From Fennellomyces sp. T-0311 (Eukaryota > Mucoromycota > Mucoromycetes > Mucorales > Lichtheimiaceae), in contig JALLLT010000051.1 of assembly GCA_025266875.1 (NCBI GenBank), positions 1-64,000 of the forward strand: a DNA stretch of 64,000 bases, written 5' to 3'. Positions 34,658 through 46,559 of this stretch are shown one piece after another. The notes under the pieces are model-generated. The model had not been told where the DNA came from. It was given only the letters and a program-made list of their open reading frames with translations, and ran no database searches. The translations under genes and the position numbers were made by a program. How positions within the stretch are numbered: position 1 is the stretch's first letter; each line of letters starts with the position of its first letter.

Positions 34658-37600
34658 TTGTCTACCAGTCTCAGAATTTTCACGGATGAGACCCCCCATT
34701 AATTTCATTTTCCGATATGATTTTTTTTTGGTTTTTTTTGTAAGCCACACATTCTCTTTCTCCTCACATTTACCATGGAAGATTTACGACGATGCTCAAA
34801 TTGTAGATGCTTTCGAATGAATTCCCTCTTCAGAGGGAGAACCGAAAGTTTTTCTACGTGTGCTGTTTGCAGGAGAAGACAGAGCAATAGGGGACGTACT
34901 GCATCCGAGTTTGCACTGTCGTTGGACGACCTGATTGACGAACTTCCATCAGGAACTGACGGTAATGGGCTCCATTAAAGGAGAAAAGGCGTATTTAAAG
35001 TTCATGTATATGTTTAGATGGTGTTTCTTATGTACAAGAGTCTGATGTTCTTATCAACGGTCCAATGCTGGAAATCACCAGTGATCGCGCGTTGCTTGAT
35101 TATGTTGTTCATCGTATTGGAGAACGCGATGGATACCAGTACTCTTTTCGGTCACTTGGTAACACACGATTACAAACAGCGATTGCATTTCGGTATGCCT
35201 GTCGGCAGGATGCTAGTGTGCAGCGCCAAGTACCAGATGCAGATCGCGTTCGCCTGCATCATCGGATGGCAACGTACAACTGCCGTGGGACGATATACGG
35301 TTTCATTGACAGGGAAAGAGGGTTTATTTACCTGATGATCAAGCATCAAATGGCTCATCCTGTCGATGAACCTCTTGATAATGTTCGCGTGGAAATGCCA
35401 CAAGATGTCCGGCAGTTTGTTGTGGATAATGCCGAGGACGACGCACCCCAACGACTGTACCGACGTATGGTACACCAGTTTCCGAATGCAAGTGGAACTG
35501 TAACCCAGTCGCAGGTAAGTAAAATAGGATGCGGTGATGTTGATACGTTGACATTATGATAGATCTATGTGCTGTGGGCCAGAACAACCATGCATCGGTA
35601 TCAATTGGATGCCAATCAACTCACATCTGCAATCATGCACATCGAGAGTGGAATAAACGGAATTCGTAAGGTATGTGAAAGATAACCATGTGTGCATAAC
35701 GGTAGCTGTATACGCGATGATCACTATGCTACACTAATGGTAGATACAGTATGTAGTATAGATATATTTATGGTGAATGAAATAAACAGATTTTCCACCT
35801 CTCTATGAATGGATTTACTGGTGTTGGATTTGTTACAGAGCTATTCAACGCTGCATGCTCGCCACAAGTGATTGAGTTCCATGTCGACTCAACATTCAAG
35901 ACGAATCGGATGGGGTACGAGCTTTTTGGTGTCGTAGCAAATTTCAATGGGAGTGGCTTCCCTATTGCATATATGCTTTGTGGGGCCAATAATGCGCGTG
36001 TAACAGATGCAGTAAGGAGACCTTCTAGAATGGTATTTGTCTATAGGTTTTTCCGGTGTCTGCATAACAATGGTTTACGACCAACGTTTATGTTTTCGGA
36101 TAAGGATCAGGGCCAGATAAACGCCATTGAAGGAGTCTTTGGTCGTGATTCGTTGCGTCTGTGCCTATGGCATATTGATCACGCCGTTAAGTTGCGACTG
36201 AATGAGAATAAGATCAGAGATCCTCATTATGATGTTTACGCTGCACGTCGCGAGTTCCCTTTTGTTTCGACCCAATTTCTACCAACAGAAGATCGTAGTG
36301 GGAAGCTCTGTTCTGATGCAGATAACAGAGAGCAAATCCTGTCCATGATCCGAAAGCATTACCATTTACATCCGCATATCCCTCTTCCAGGTGGTACGTC
36401 ATAAGTATGGCTTATGTACATATGAGTGTTGCTGACGTAGCGTTTAGTTGGCTATGTGTCTGCAGACACCATACGTATGAATGCCGGGCGTGAGATGTAC
36501 GACTATTGCGTCCAACACGACCTCCCGGACGTGTGGGTGTACATGTACAACCGCTGGTACAAGCAGTTATGGTGGCATCGATGGGCCCGCAGTGCACGTC
36601 CCGCACACATTCCGATGGCCAAGACAACAATGATGATTGAAGCACAATGGCGAGTATTGAAAAGAGATTTTCTCTTGAATCTCCCTCGGCCTAGGCTTGA
36701 TATGTTGATATATATCATCACAACTCAACAGCTTCCACTGATCAGGGCAAAGTTTGAGTTAAAGATTATTAATCGACGCCAAACTTTACAATGGGAGAGG
36801 AAGTTCGCAAAGGCATGGCAAGTCCACACCGAAACACTTCGAGACTCCGGTGAAAACCCTGATGCAGATGCACTGTATATGCCATCTTTGGAGTATTGGA
36901 CCTGTGGTTGTCCATCCTTTGTTGATAGCAAATTTATGCTGTGTAAACACTTGGTCAGCCGCCACAACATTGCTAGACAGACAACAGCACTTTACGCTGC
37001 CCGCAGTGTTTACATTCATCGTAAACATACTACGCCTTATGTGGAAATTAAGAGAGTATGTTTGCATGATAGAAATTAACACGATATGTGTTGTTTCTAA
37101 CTTAATTCATTATATACATATAGCATAGAGAGTATCCACTTCGCCTGATCCAACTTCCTCCCCGTTGGCAGCCCGGTAACCAGCAGCCTAATTCACGCCC
37201 TGGAAATATCTTGCCTACAGATATTGTGGATATCTTTATCCAGGAAGGTAGGTTAATTACTTGCAATAATATAGAATTAAGGTGCGTATCGCAGTGCTAA
37301 GAATAACACTACACGTGAACTTGTAGAAGCAGCAACCGAACTACCTGCTTTAGGTGAAGATGCCCTTAGTGGGAATGAAGACGATAATGATCGCGTATCG
37401 CTGGTCGATTACGGCGACGAGGAGAATTCGGACGATGATGATGAAGAAGAAGGGGTAGTTGACGATGATGATATTGATAATATCATTGTGATTGGCGACG
37501 ATGACGGCGATGAAAACGAACAACCAGCTATACCAGCTGAAAGTGCTGACGAATCAAGCACTTTTGATGATGGTGGTGATTTGTGGGCTCGCATGGGCAA

Positions 37601-38271
37601 CCTTGAAGAATCTCTGCTCCTGTCATACCAACAACATCAGCAGGTGCTTCAGCAATACCGCGAATCATTACGTCAACTACAACAGCACCGTGATGCATAT
37701 CGGAACATATTACCGCCCAACCAACGTCAAGTATTCGACAACGCATTTGAGCGCAACAATACCGATCGATACCTAGCAGTAGTTCGCCAACATTGTAATT
37801 CACGAACACGTACAAATACAACACGCAGTGGTTATCATCCATACACTCGATACTATCCATAGACAAACACATTCTCTGTTCTTTTCCATATTTTTTTTCT
37901 TTCATTTTCTCGTCCTCATTTCTTTCGTTTCACATTCTTTATTGCATATAGACTTTATTGATCATAGAATACTTTTATGTTTTACTACATTTTTAGACAT
38001 TCTGTCACATGTACGATGTAGTAAGTCTTATCAGAAGGAGGGCAATTTGTAGCTGGTTAGTGCGTAAAGATGTCATAGACTGGTTTTAAGGTAGGTTTAA
38101 CAAATGCATAATTTACAGAAGTCACCCCTACGTGAACTACTCATCCGCAAAGTCCGCCATCTGTGAAAATATCCCCTCCCCCCAAAATCCGTGAAGCCAA
38201 CCAATCAGTGCCTATTTTTTCCTTATCGGAGTGTATCCATCCGTGAAAATTCTGACACTCGTAGGCTATGT
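34658..38271. mobile_element. Mutator-like element (MULE), 3.6 kb
   Basis: Bounded by the 12-bp duplication. Both ends carry an inverted copy of CTAC(C/G)AGT(C/G)TCAG, extended as AATTTTCACGGATG (34662-34688; about 38239-38265), followed by non-matching sequence, so the terminal repeat is short. It holds one intact gene and appears autonomous. Confidence 0.85.
34775..37862 (+). CDS. MULE transposase with SWIM zinc finger, intact
   Basis: Seven exons: 34775-34961, 35018-35514, 35563-35670, 35790-36393, 36448-37055, 37124-37247, 37327-37862, giving exactly 887 residues. N-terminal zinc module (CSNCRCF...CAVCR). FAR1/WRKY-like MULE N-terminal region (YNCRGTIYGF...IKHQMAHP). DDE core: EFHVDSTFKTNRMGYELFG (first Asp), MFSDKDQGQINAIE (second Asp) with LCLWHIDHAVK, and MIEAQWRVLKRDF (Glu). 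SWIM finger CGCPSF...CKHLVSRH. Then an acidic stretch and a Gln-rich coiled coil. Exact splicing and lack of stops suggest an active transposase. An alternative donor at 36391 in exon 4 cannot be excluded. Confidence 0.92.
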
Positions 38272-40212
38272 CACTCGTGTCGTAGTCAGTGATTGATAAT
38301 GTTTGGGAAACTTCCAGTTGGTCACAATCCAAGTGCGGCATCTTTTTGTACTTCTTGGTGCTACGATTTCCTTCCACCTCAGTATCGATGGACACAGATA
38401 CAAGTGCTTTGAAATTCACACCAATTGTGCTGCTTAGTGATGCATGAATATTCTCAATCGTATAAAATGCTGGAACCTGTGATGATAGTTCATAGGTTGC
38501 TACAAAACTTTTTGGATCAATGAATGCAGCTTCCAGTTGAATTGGATTCACAAATTCGTTGCTATCGAAAATAGCATCGCTCATTTCTATGCGTCGGGCC
38601 ATCTATACAGAAATAATTCGTTGCTTAGAAGTAGCCATATTACTTTACCAAATGATACCTGGACAATTAAATCCCAACGGTTATTTGTGCGTTTGGTAGG
38701 AGTTTTGGCGCTCGCAATATGTTGATGTTCGCTTTGATTTCTCGAGTATCCCTTGACTGCTCCATATTCTCGTATATCACTGACGTATTTTGTAAGCATA
38801 TGTTGCTTTGGAAACTTCATATTACCCTTAGCAAAGCATCGTTAGTTGTAAGCAGTGTTATCTTCAATTGATCTTAGTACCTCAGAATACTTTTCAAATA
38901 CTGGACAATAATCGTAGTACTCTTTTAAAGTCTGCTCCAGAGCCTCTAAATCCGACTCTCGGTATTCTGATCCAGTGCATTGGATAAAGAAATCAAGAAA
39001 CTTCCTAATGCAACCAGCAGCTCGCGGATCGATATAATCGTAAATACATGGTAAAATCACCTATGAAAGTCAGTTACAAAAATACTCCGGTATTATCTTG
39101 GGCTACTTACTGCCATGTTACTTTTTAATTCTGTAAACGACGGATTCTTCAGGTATAAAGCCAAATACCTTTGTTAAAACGTCGTAGATTTCTGTATACC
39201 GGGAGTGTGCGAGCTCTATAAACAGTGTCAGCACTTATCTGTGGAATAAGAGTCAGTACCTCTGTTTTCTTACCATTTGTTTATTTCAGCTATAGCTTTC
39301 TTGGCATCTGACCGCTCTTCAATCATATCTTCCACAAATTCCAGAATATGAGAGTAAACACCCCCAAGCTGATGGAGGTCGTCAACTACCAATGAAGAAT
39401 AGATGCCAAACCGATCATTTGGAAGTGACCAAAATGCATTCTATAAGCAGTAATACATTTTCGTAGGTTCTTTTTAATTTTCCGGTATAATTATTAGGGG
39501 GTCTCAAACCTCTGGAACTTCAAAATCCGAGAACTTCATGGAACTTTAAGTTCCGCGAAGAAGACTTCTGATTGGCTGAGACACAAAGTTCCATGGAACT
39601 TGAAAATCCAGTACCTGGAGATGGTTTGCGGTGGAACATTTGTCGGAACTTCCTGTGAACAAAGTCGATAGTTGAGATAGCCAAAGCAAATGGAAGGCAT
39701 CAAACATCTATGTCTTTTAAATCTATACAGCTATGAATACTTCACAGTTAAAATTAGCAGCTATTCTGGTTGCATAATAAAGTGTATGCAACAAAAGCTT
39801 ATATTACGTACCAAAAAGTGGCACAGGCTCACAAGTCAGACAGCTATTTAACAAAACCAACACCAACCACATTCCTGTACGGGTTCTAATATAAACTATT
39901 GGTTTTGACTATGATGTATCTGAGTCCTACTAGTCAGTTTCAATTTTTTTTATCCAACCAGGCATCATCAAGACTTGATCACGAAATCAAACGTTATTCT
40001 AGACGAAGACACATCTTTACGATTGGAAGATAAGTGTGCATACGTATCTCAGCTTGCAGATTTAACGTCTGTATACATAGAATTTCACGTCCGCTATATC
40101 TATAGTATATCTGTATAAGAGATTCTAGACTTTTTTTTTGAAAAGATATATAAACTGTTGGTTTGGTTGTTTGAAGTAAAGCATCTCTACATCACATTCA
40201 AGCTTTTTTACG

Positions 40213-41264
40213 ATGCCCAGACCTAAGAAGAACGCCTCAATTAACGAGCACAACGTTAGCTCTACACAATTGCCAACTGCCTCTGTAGCGAATCGAGAAG
40301 AACCCAGCCCATCAACATACTTTTCATGGACTGTGTCCAGCCTTCAGATTCTGCTGGAGGTATTGGGAGATAATGCCGGACGACTATACTGGGCATATCA
40401 AGGTGGACAGAAGAATGGAGGAAAATCGAAAAAGATGGTTTGCAATGATATCGCTGCAGTAATGCGAGCAAAGGGCGTTGATATCAACGGTAGCCAAGTC
40501 AGTTCAAAAGTCAAGGCATTGGAACAAGCTTATATGAAGGTCAAGGACTTCATCCGTGCTACTGGTGAAGGTATCGACAGTGATGATGATGATAATGGTA
40601 ATAAAGCTGTTCCTGCTACTACAAACGGTAAGTGAAGGCGCAAGTATTCAAACCATTAGTTTCATCTACTAATATGGACTTCTTTAACATACTAGACAAG
40701 ATCAAGGAGATTATGTCTTGTTATGAGGAATACAACAAATTTGCATACAAAGGTGCAAAGTCAAACCCCCCCTACCGCACTTCGACAGACAATGATGATC
40801 TCGATGAGGAGGCAGCACAGATTCTGCTTGGTGCACCAGTCAGTGAGCCAACTACCGATGCTGAGCAGGATATTGAGCAACGCGTGGCGAGCACTGTCGC
40901 TCGCATCCACGGCCACACTATTGATGGCCATGACGACCAATCGGCTGTGGAAGTCGTGGCTGATAATCCCGACCAGACGACAGTAGACGGTTCAACAGCA
41001 CGACGTTCGTCGAAGAAACGCAAAGCTACACCAACCACTGTTGCCGAGTCCCTCCTTCGTCTTGGCGAAATGCGGATGGAGATCCAGAAGGAGAAGATGG
41101 AAATGGAACGGGAGAAGATGAGGCAGCGGGCAGAGACCGAGTCGGCAAAAATGCAATTGCTTCGAGACCAGATCCATGCAAGAATGCAAGAGTCTCAAGA
41201 ACGGTCTCTTATGCTTCAGATTGAGCTCGAGAAACTGAAGCAAAAGGAGAGACGTGACGAATAA
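40213..41264 (+). CDS. Harbinger accessory SANT/Myb-like DNA-binding protein
   Basis: Exons 40213-40627 and 40696-41264, 327 residues exactly. The N-terminal region has a trihelix/SANT-like tract (YFSWTVSSLQILLEVL, KKMVCNDIAAVMRAKGV, SQVSSKVKALEQAYMKVKDF). The C-terminus is a long Met/Lys/Glu coiled coil (RMEIQKEKMEMEREKMRQR). In known Harbinger elements the Myb-like partner binds DNA and assists transposase nuclear import; this fits that role. It ends 69 bp from the 3' end of the convergent transposase gene. Confidence 0.85.
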
Positions 41265-41333
41265 ATAAATAAATTTTGCTTTACAAAGCTGTCATTAGAG
41301 TCATCTAAAACCTGCAAATCAGAATCTAAGTGT

Positions 41334-42695
41334 TTATTCATTCATATACTCTAATACTCTGCTTTTGATGTACTCGCGTTTGACTTCTGGAGTATCGAAG
41401 CATTGTCCAAAGTCGCGTGCTTCATATGGTCGGTTTGCTTCTTCGTCCAACCTCTGCTCGTTCACAACATCTTCATTCTGGAATTGCAGAGGATCTTCAT
41501 CATCGACAAGCAGGTTGTGAAGCACGACACATGCGTTAAACCATAGAACAGCTCTTGCATGGTCGGCCTTGCTGCTTTTTCCTTTGCCAATCAAGATTCG
41601 TAGTCCACGTAAGCTTTGGAAGCGCCCTTTGAGAACACCAATGGTATTCTCGACGCGGACCCGTGTTGTGGACAGATAGTAGTTGAACTTTGGGTTTGTG
41701 CCTTGGCTTGCTCTTGGTTCCTTATATGGTGTAATAATTTCCTTGCATAAAGGGTATCCCTTATCGCCAAGAAGATACTCATCGCCTTGGAAATATTTCT
41801 CTGGATGAAGGGCAAGGTCACTGTTGCGCCAAACACGAGTATCATGGACGGATCCAACGAAACCACAATCCGCAAAACGAATCCTCAAGTTGGCGTCGAC
41901 AACGAGCATTGCAGCCAGTGCGTACTGAGACTTCCGGGTAAAGTACTGTTCACCGTTTTCAGCAGGTGAAAAGGCAAGAACAATACCAGTACCGTCTACA
42001 TGACCGATGCAATTGGGAAATCCTGCGATGCTTTGGTTGTCTTCCTTGAGTTGGACTTTCTCTGCTTCCGTTGGCCAATAAACCACATGTTTACGAATGC
42101 GAAGTAGCGCCACAATCACACGGTTTGTATAAAGATCAACAGTGCCAGCACCGACACCGAAACGTGTAGCTACTTGTCCAGTTGATGCAGCATTGCCATA
42201 CATTCCAAACCGATATAATGCAATAATAAATTGGTACATTACTGGTGCTTGAGAATTGTTGGAATTATTGTGAAAGACCTTGTCATTTTGAATAAGATCT
42301 AGAATCGCATAAAACGCCTGCTTCGACATACGTGCGTGCTGTTTAAACTGCTTTTCTGGAAGAGCGAACATAACTTCTGTCATAAAGTTCGAGATCGGTA
42401 TCGATCGTTTACACTTGGGTATCATATATCGCGAGCTTTCGATTATGGCGTATACAGTGTGTGTCGACGTAATGTCGCCAATCACATCATCTTCATCGTC
42501 CATGTCGCTGTCGCTTTTCTGACTGCCTATGTCCTTGTCGATATCTGCCTCGTTGTCAGAATGCCCATACTCGCTGTCAGTGCTCTCAGAACTGTTGTCA
42601 TCACTGCTGTCAAAGATGGATTCGATCAAAGCTTCGGCAAGCAATTGATTTTCGAGAAATTCGAGAGCTTCTTGACGGTCTGAGCGGTTAGGCAT
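41334..42695 (-). CDS. PIF/Harbinger DDE transposase, intact
   Basis: 453 residues from the ATG at 42695 (MPNRSDRQEALEF); an upstream in-frame ATG at 42806 is possible but less likely. Acidic linker (SSDDNSSESTDSEYG), HTH-like segment (ATRFGVGAGTVDLYTNRV), then the DDE_Tnp_4-type core: IGHVDGTG (first Asp), FVGSVHDTRVW, LLGDKGYP (second Asp), TTRVRVENTIGVLKGRF (Glu), and ACVVLHNLL near the end. All catalytic residues are present and there are no stops. Encoded by the element at 39495-42894. Confidence 0.93.
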   Translation of the reverse strand: MPNRSDRQEALEFLENQLLAEALIESIFDSSDDNSSESTDSEYGHSDNEADIDKDIGSQKSDSDMDDEDDVIGDITSTHTVYAIIESSRYMIPKCKRSIPISNFMTEVMFALPEKQFKQHARMSKQAFYAILDLIQNDKVFHNNSNNSQAPVMYQFIIALYRFGMYGNAASTGQVATRFGVGAGTVDLYTNRVIVALLRIRKHVVYWPTEAEKVQLKEDNQSIAGFPNCIGHVDGTGIVLAFSPAENGEQYFTRKSQYALAAMLVVDANLRIRFADCGFVGSVHDTRVWRNSDLALHPEKYFQGDEYLLGDKGYPLCKEIITPYKEPRASQGTNPKFNYYLSTTRVRVENTIGVLKGRFQSLRGLRILIGKGKSSKADHARAVLWFNACVVLHNLLVDDEDPLQFQNEDVVNEQRLDEEANRPYEARDFGQCFDTPEVKREYIKSRVLEYMNE

Positions 42696-44900
42696 ATTCA
42701 ACAAGTTTAAAGTAGAGGGGGAAAATGTATGGGCCTGTCCTAATTTGAGATCAAAACATTTGAAAACATCCGCTGCCAAAAAAAAGGATCTCAAAGTTGC
42801 GAACAATTATCTATAATATGATTGGCTACATTCAACATCCGCTCAAAGTTGGGAACAAAAAGTTTTTTTTAAAAATTGAGGTTTGAGACCCCCTATTATA
42901 AATCTCTTGAATAACCCTTACTTTCACGAGGTTGATGGAATACTTTTTTAGTAGATCTTTAGCAATCTTCGATTGCTTATTCTGGACAAGTGCTTTGGCG
43001 TGATTGTACTGCATGATCATTTCTTCATTTGTCCATAGTTTAAGGTTGTCACAAAACTTGTGAAATTCGCAAGTCTTGGTATAGTACCGAGGGCAAGCAC
43101 GTTCAGTCATTCCACTCTTTGTTAGTGTTAGGAGATGTCTAAACAGTACAAGGACTTAAGTACATTTTCAGCAAGTAATAAAATTATAACTTACTGTTCA
43201 ACCAAATCAGCCATATAAGTACACAATGCAGGTATATAGACATAACGATTTCCATGAGGACCAACCATTTCAATACGATCTGTAAAAATATCTACGCTTA
43301 ACATTCCTGGCAATACTTCATCTTATCCTAACATACTTGTATTTGGAAAAAGGCTCCAGTATCCTTTGCAAGCAATGATGATAAATAGCTTGCTTGGCTT
43401 GTCGAAACCAAAATGCTTTTGAAAACTGCTTGTTTTCTATAACCAGTAAATGCGCCAAGAGTCGGTGTCCTTTATTCGAATCTTTGTCACGATACTCGAG
43501 AGGTATGTTGTCTGATTGTTGTCTGATTAGAATTTATTATACTATTGAAAATACCACGTACATCACTCACCAAGTTTAAGATACAGCGGCCATGCATTGT
43601 TGCATTGGTTGCTAGTTATTACGGTCTGGTCCGAAGCCAACATTAGAGCCAACATTAGGGCCAAAATCGTCTCCCCATTAGATGCTACTGATTTCTAGTA
43701 ATGAGCATGTAAAAATTCAATTATGTGTTTATAAACTTTAAATATACTACAGCATACTTGCAAATGGTGCCACCAGTTGGCGCTGTGGATGTCATTGTAT
43801 ACCTGGTCTTTGCCACAAGTCGCTATGATAGGTCGTGTGGTCATCACATCAGCAAACAGAGGATGGCTGAAAAGACGTTGTGCCAGCTCAAATATATCAT
43901 GATACACCAGTATGATGTCACCCATTGCTTCCGAAAACTGATGTATGTGTTTTTGTGGGAAGTCGATGACCTCGTCGAGGTTAATATGTTCTACCTTGAA
44001 TGGCTTAAAAGATAGTTATTAAAGATGATGATATCATTCAGTAAAATTGGTTATAAGACAACTTACAATTAAGACACAGGCGCCGTCAGCACTTTTGTTC
44101 AAATGATTTTGCAACCCATCCCAAGCAGAAAACCGGTTCTCCACCATTGAGCCTGTCTCATACACTTCATCAGCGATTGATTGAACGACATCATATACTC
44201 TGAATCGCGGTGTTAGTAAAGAAGCTTTAGAGATCGGGATGTCATTATTAAGTACTTACTCTTTATACTGGCTTTTTCATAAATTCGCGTTAACTGCAAC
44301 CTGTGCAATCCTACGCTCACCTTTAGATAAAGTGTTGTTAAAGTTTTGCTGTTTGCCTTCTTTGTATACAGTCGGCATGCCAACTTCAACTATACATTTC
44401 AAGTTATATCACATAAGTATATACTGCATATGCTGCTAGTAAAACGTAAATACTCACCCATTTTATATACCAAGTTCTCAGGCACAGTTTCAGTATCACT
44501 GAGTTCACGAGATATTTCAACAGAATCGATCACCATGTCAATATGATTGCCGCCATAATCGAAATCAAAGTTCTCGGGATCATGATCGAGGGCCTTACTA
44601 GTGTTATGAAGATCTTGTACTTCATGTTGTTGCTTATTACGTTGTGTAGATACGACTGGTTCATTACAAATAAATGCGCGTGCAGATCTGAAAGCCGGAA
44701 TGGGCAACCCTTCATGCTTTTTTCGTATGTGTTCGTGAAGATCTGATTGCTTTGCAAATGGAGTCTTTCCATAACACTCTCGGAATGGACAACAGTGAAG
44801 TGACAGCGACATTTTCGGAAAGAGTGAGCTAAGTCCTACTCTCAGGAAGAAAAGCGCAAAAGAGTGTGACCAGTGTTTTTTTTCTCACTTCATCACACAA

Positions 44901-46413
44901 ATGGGTAAACGCGCACCATCGAAATCTGCCAGTATGACACTTAGAAAGGGCAGCAATTCAAGCACAACCAAGGAGAAAGACATTACTAAGAAGTTTCCTT
45001 TATTACGTGATATGAGCAACAACACGAGAATGAAGAGAAAAGTTAAAACAAAAAGGTTACCTTCTTGATCATGTTACTACTGCCTAGATTATGACGAATG
45101 TATACTTTTTAGACATGTGAAGCAAGCCGCCAATAACTCTCAAAGGTAGGTGCCATACTAGGCTGAGAAAATATATGCATTGAAGTGCTTTCTGTTTAGT
45201 GATCAACAGCGCCAACTAATGCCAGTTGTGCAAGAGTAAAGTCACCACCAAGTCGTTGGGTACAATTTTGAACTGATCTAACTTTTTTTCTCAAGACATC
45301 TTCCAATTCTCAGAATCCAGAAAAGAACTGATGAATATGAGCGCTTTCAGGTGGCCATCGCTCAGCACCGCTATATTGAGAATGCATTTCCGTCACCTGA
45401 GAAATATCGTCTTGCCCGTGTGAAGATAGTCAACGAGATCAAGGGTACAAGTGAAACTCACCCGATCGACAATAAACTACTGGATTCAGTACGGGTAATT
45501 TACAAGTATTTGGTGTGGTAGGTCTAACCCTTTTTTAGTTCACAAGAATCCATGGAGCGCGTCGCACTTCCTTGCACTCTGGTGTACATGACTGGCTTCG
45601 GCAGTACTTTGATGAGGTTAGGCGACTTCTCTCTGGACTCCATTTGGAAAAGGATCAAGACATTTGTGCCCATCTGCTTTAGAATAACAGGTAAAAGAAT
45701 TGTATACTTTATCTATACACAGCTCATGATTCTTCCCAGATTTGCACGCCGGGACATGGAGCTCAGAACGCCCTTTTTGTACTCACAAGCCATTATCGAT
45801 TGCATCTGCGCCACGCTTCTGAACACTGCTGGAGGTCCAACCCGTTTGAAGCCGTTCCCTGAGACTAACAACAGATATACGATATCTTTGATAACATTAA
45901 TGGTAATATAATTAAGTTATTATGCCCAAGGCATTCATCAAAATATTGTAGATGAAATACCGGATCGCCAAGATTGCACGAAGTGAACTCGTTGAAGCGG
46001 GATCGGGAGGCTCAACCTTCTCAGGCGGGTCAGATTGGGATTATTTGTATGAGGACATGCTTTCATCTGAGGGCGAGATGGGCAAAATGATTGACTGGAC
46101 GGCGATCGAGAGATTCATTACAGCAGGTGTGATTAAACGAAAGGGCTGTCGCCTGGCATAACGCTCTGCACTTGATTTGTTTGGGCCTATTGATTTGATC
46201 GAAGACTCTTTGTTACAATCAGACGAATACCCACATGCAAAACAGGTGACAAAGGAACAGCTCGACAATGAGCAATATGGTGAAGAACAATTGGACGAAG
46301 AACAGCTCGATGACGAGCAGTTTGACAAAGAAGAGTTAGATGAAGAAGAATCCGAGGAAGAAGAGTCAGAGGACGGGCGACCCATATATAGCCGTGATAC
46401 TGACGATAAATAG
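44901..46413 (+). pseudogene. Accessory gene divergent from the Plavaka-like transposase
   Basis: Begins MGKRAPSKSASMTLRKGSNS (44901) about 90 bp from the transposase start on the other strand. Later exon pieces read TDEYERFQVAIAQHRYIENAF (about 45325-45390), SGVHDWLRQYFDEVRRLLSG (about 45578-45640), and WDYLYEDMLSSEGEMGKMIDW (about 46035-46100). It ends in a strongly acidic repeat (EEQLDEEQLDDEQFDKEELD). A TAA at 46159-46161 interrupts the last exon and other junctions are unclear. Divergent placement suggests a partner protein of the old CACTA element; the family is not recognised. Confidence 0.5.
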
Positions 46414-46559
46414 TGATTATGTTTGAGGTCGTAAGTGGCATGTAAGCAGCATAGTAGTATATAGGACAGCAACAAATATAAAAGGTCATTAGCGAATAAC
46501 AGATACTGGTAATCATATCAAACTCAAAGGCTCCTAAACACTCCAGGAGAGGAAAAAGA

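Larger units (their letters stand above)
34646..38283. repeat. 12-bp target duplication of the MULE
   Basis: CACTCGTGTCGT at 34646-34657 and again at 38272-38283, directly oriented, bracketing the MULE. It lies within coding sequence of the Plavaka-like transposase. Confidence 0.85.
39495..42894. mobile_element. PIF/Harbinger element, 3.4 kb, two intact genes
   Basis: Ends match as AGGGGGTCTCAAACCTC inverted, with ATT duplicated at 39492-39494 and 42895-42897. It contains a SANT-like gene (plus) and a DDE transposase (minus) in convergent order, the two-gene design of PIF/Harbinger. It sits in an intron of the Plavaka-like transposase and is probably autonomous. Bases 39500-40210 hold GGAACTT-rich subterminal DNA and a TATA-like AGATATATAAAC near 40143. 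Confidence 0.92.
34197..44812 (-). pseudogene. Plavaka-like (Tnp2-related) transposase, interrupted by MULE and Harbinger
   Basis: Multi-exon minus-strand gene. Exon 1 (from 44812) has a C2H2 finger (CCPFRECYG...HEHIRKKH). Later exons carry Plavaka-type signatures: LAQRLFSHPLFADVM and YNDIHSANWWHHLQ (about 43780-43880), GNIPSSIRDKDSNKG (about 43470-43510), NAFWSLPNDRFG then DDLHQLGG (about 39360-39440), and a C-terminal IYIVPDFATQ...DLHAWI (about 34240-34360). The Harbinger element lies in the intron between about 42918 and 39439. The MULE splits an exon at 38272-38283 / 34646-34657; removing it and one repeat copy restores an uninterrupted frame. A TGA in an early exon (about 44287) shows further decay. 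Confidence 0.75.

Noticed and set aside
38141..38271. Apparent C-terminal extension of the Plavaka exon (QNFHGWIHSDKEK...)
   Set aside because: This is the MULE right terminus read as protein; the true exon continues at 34657 after the duplication.
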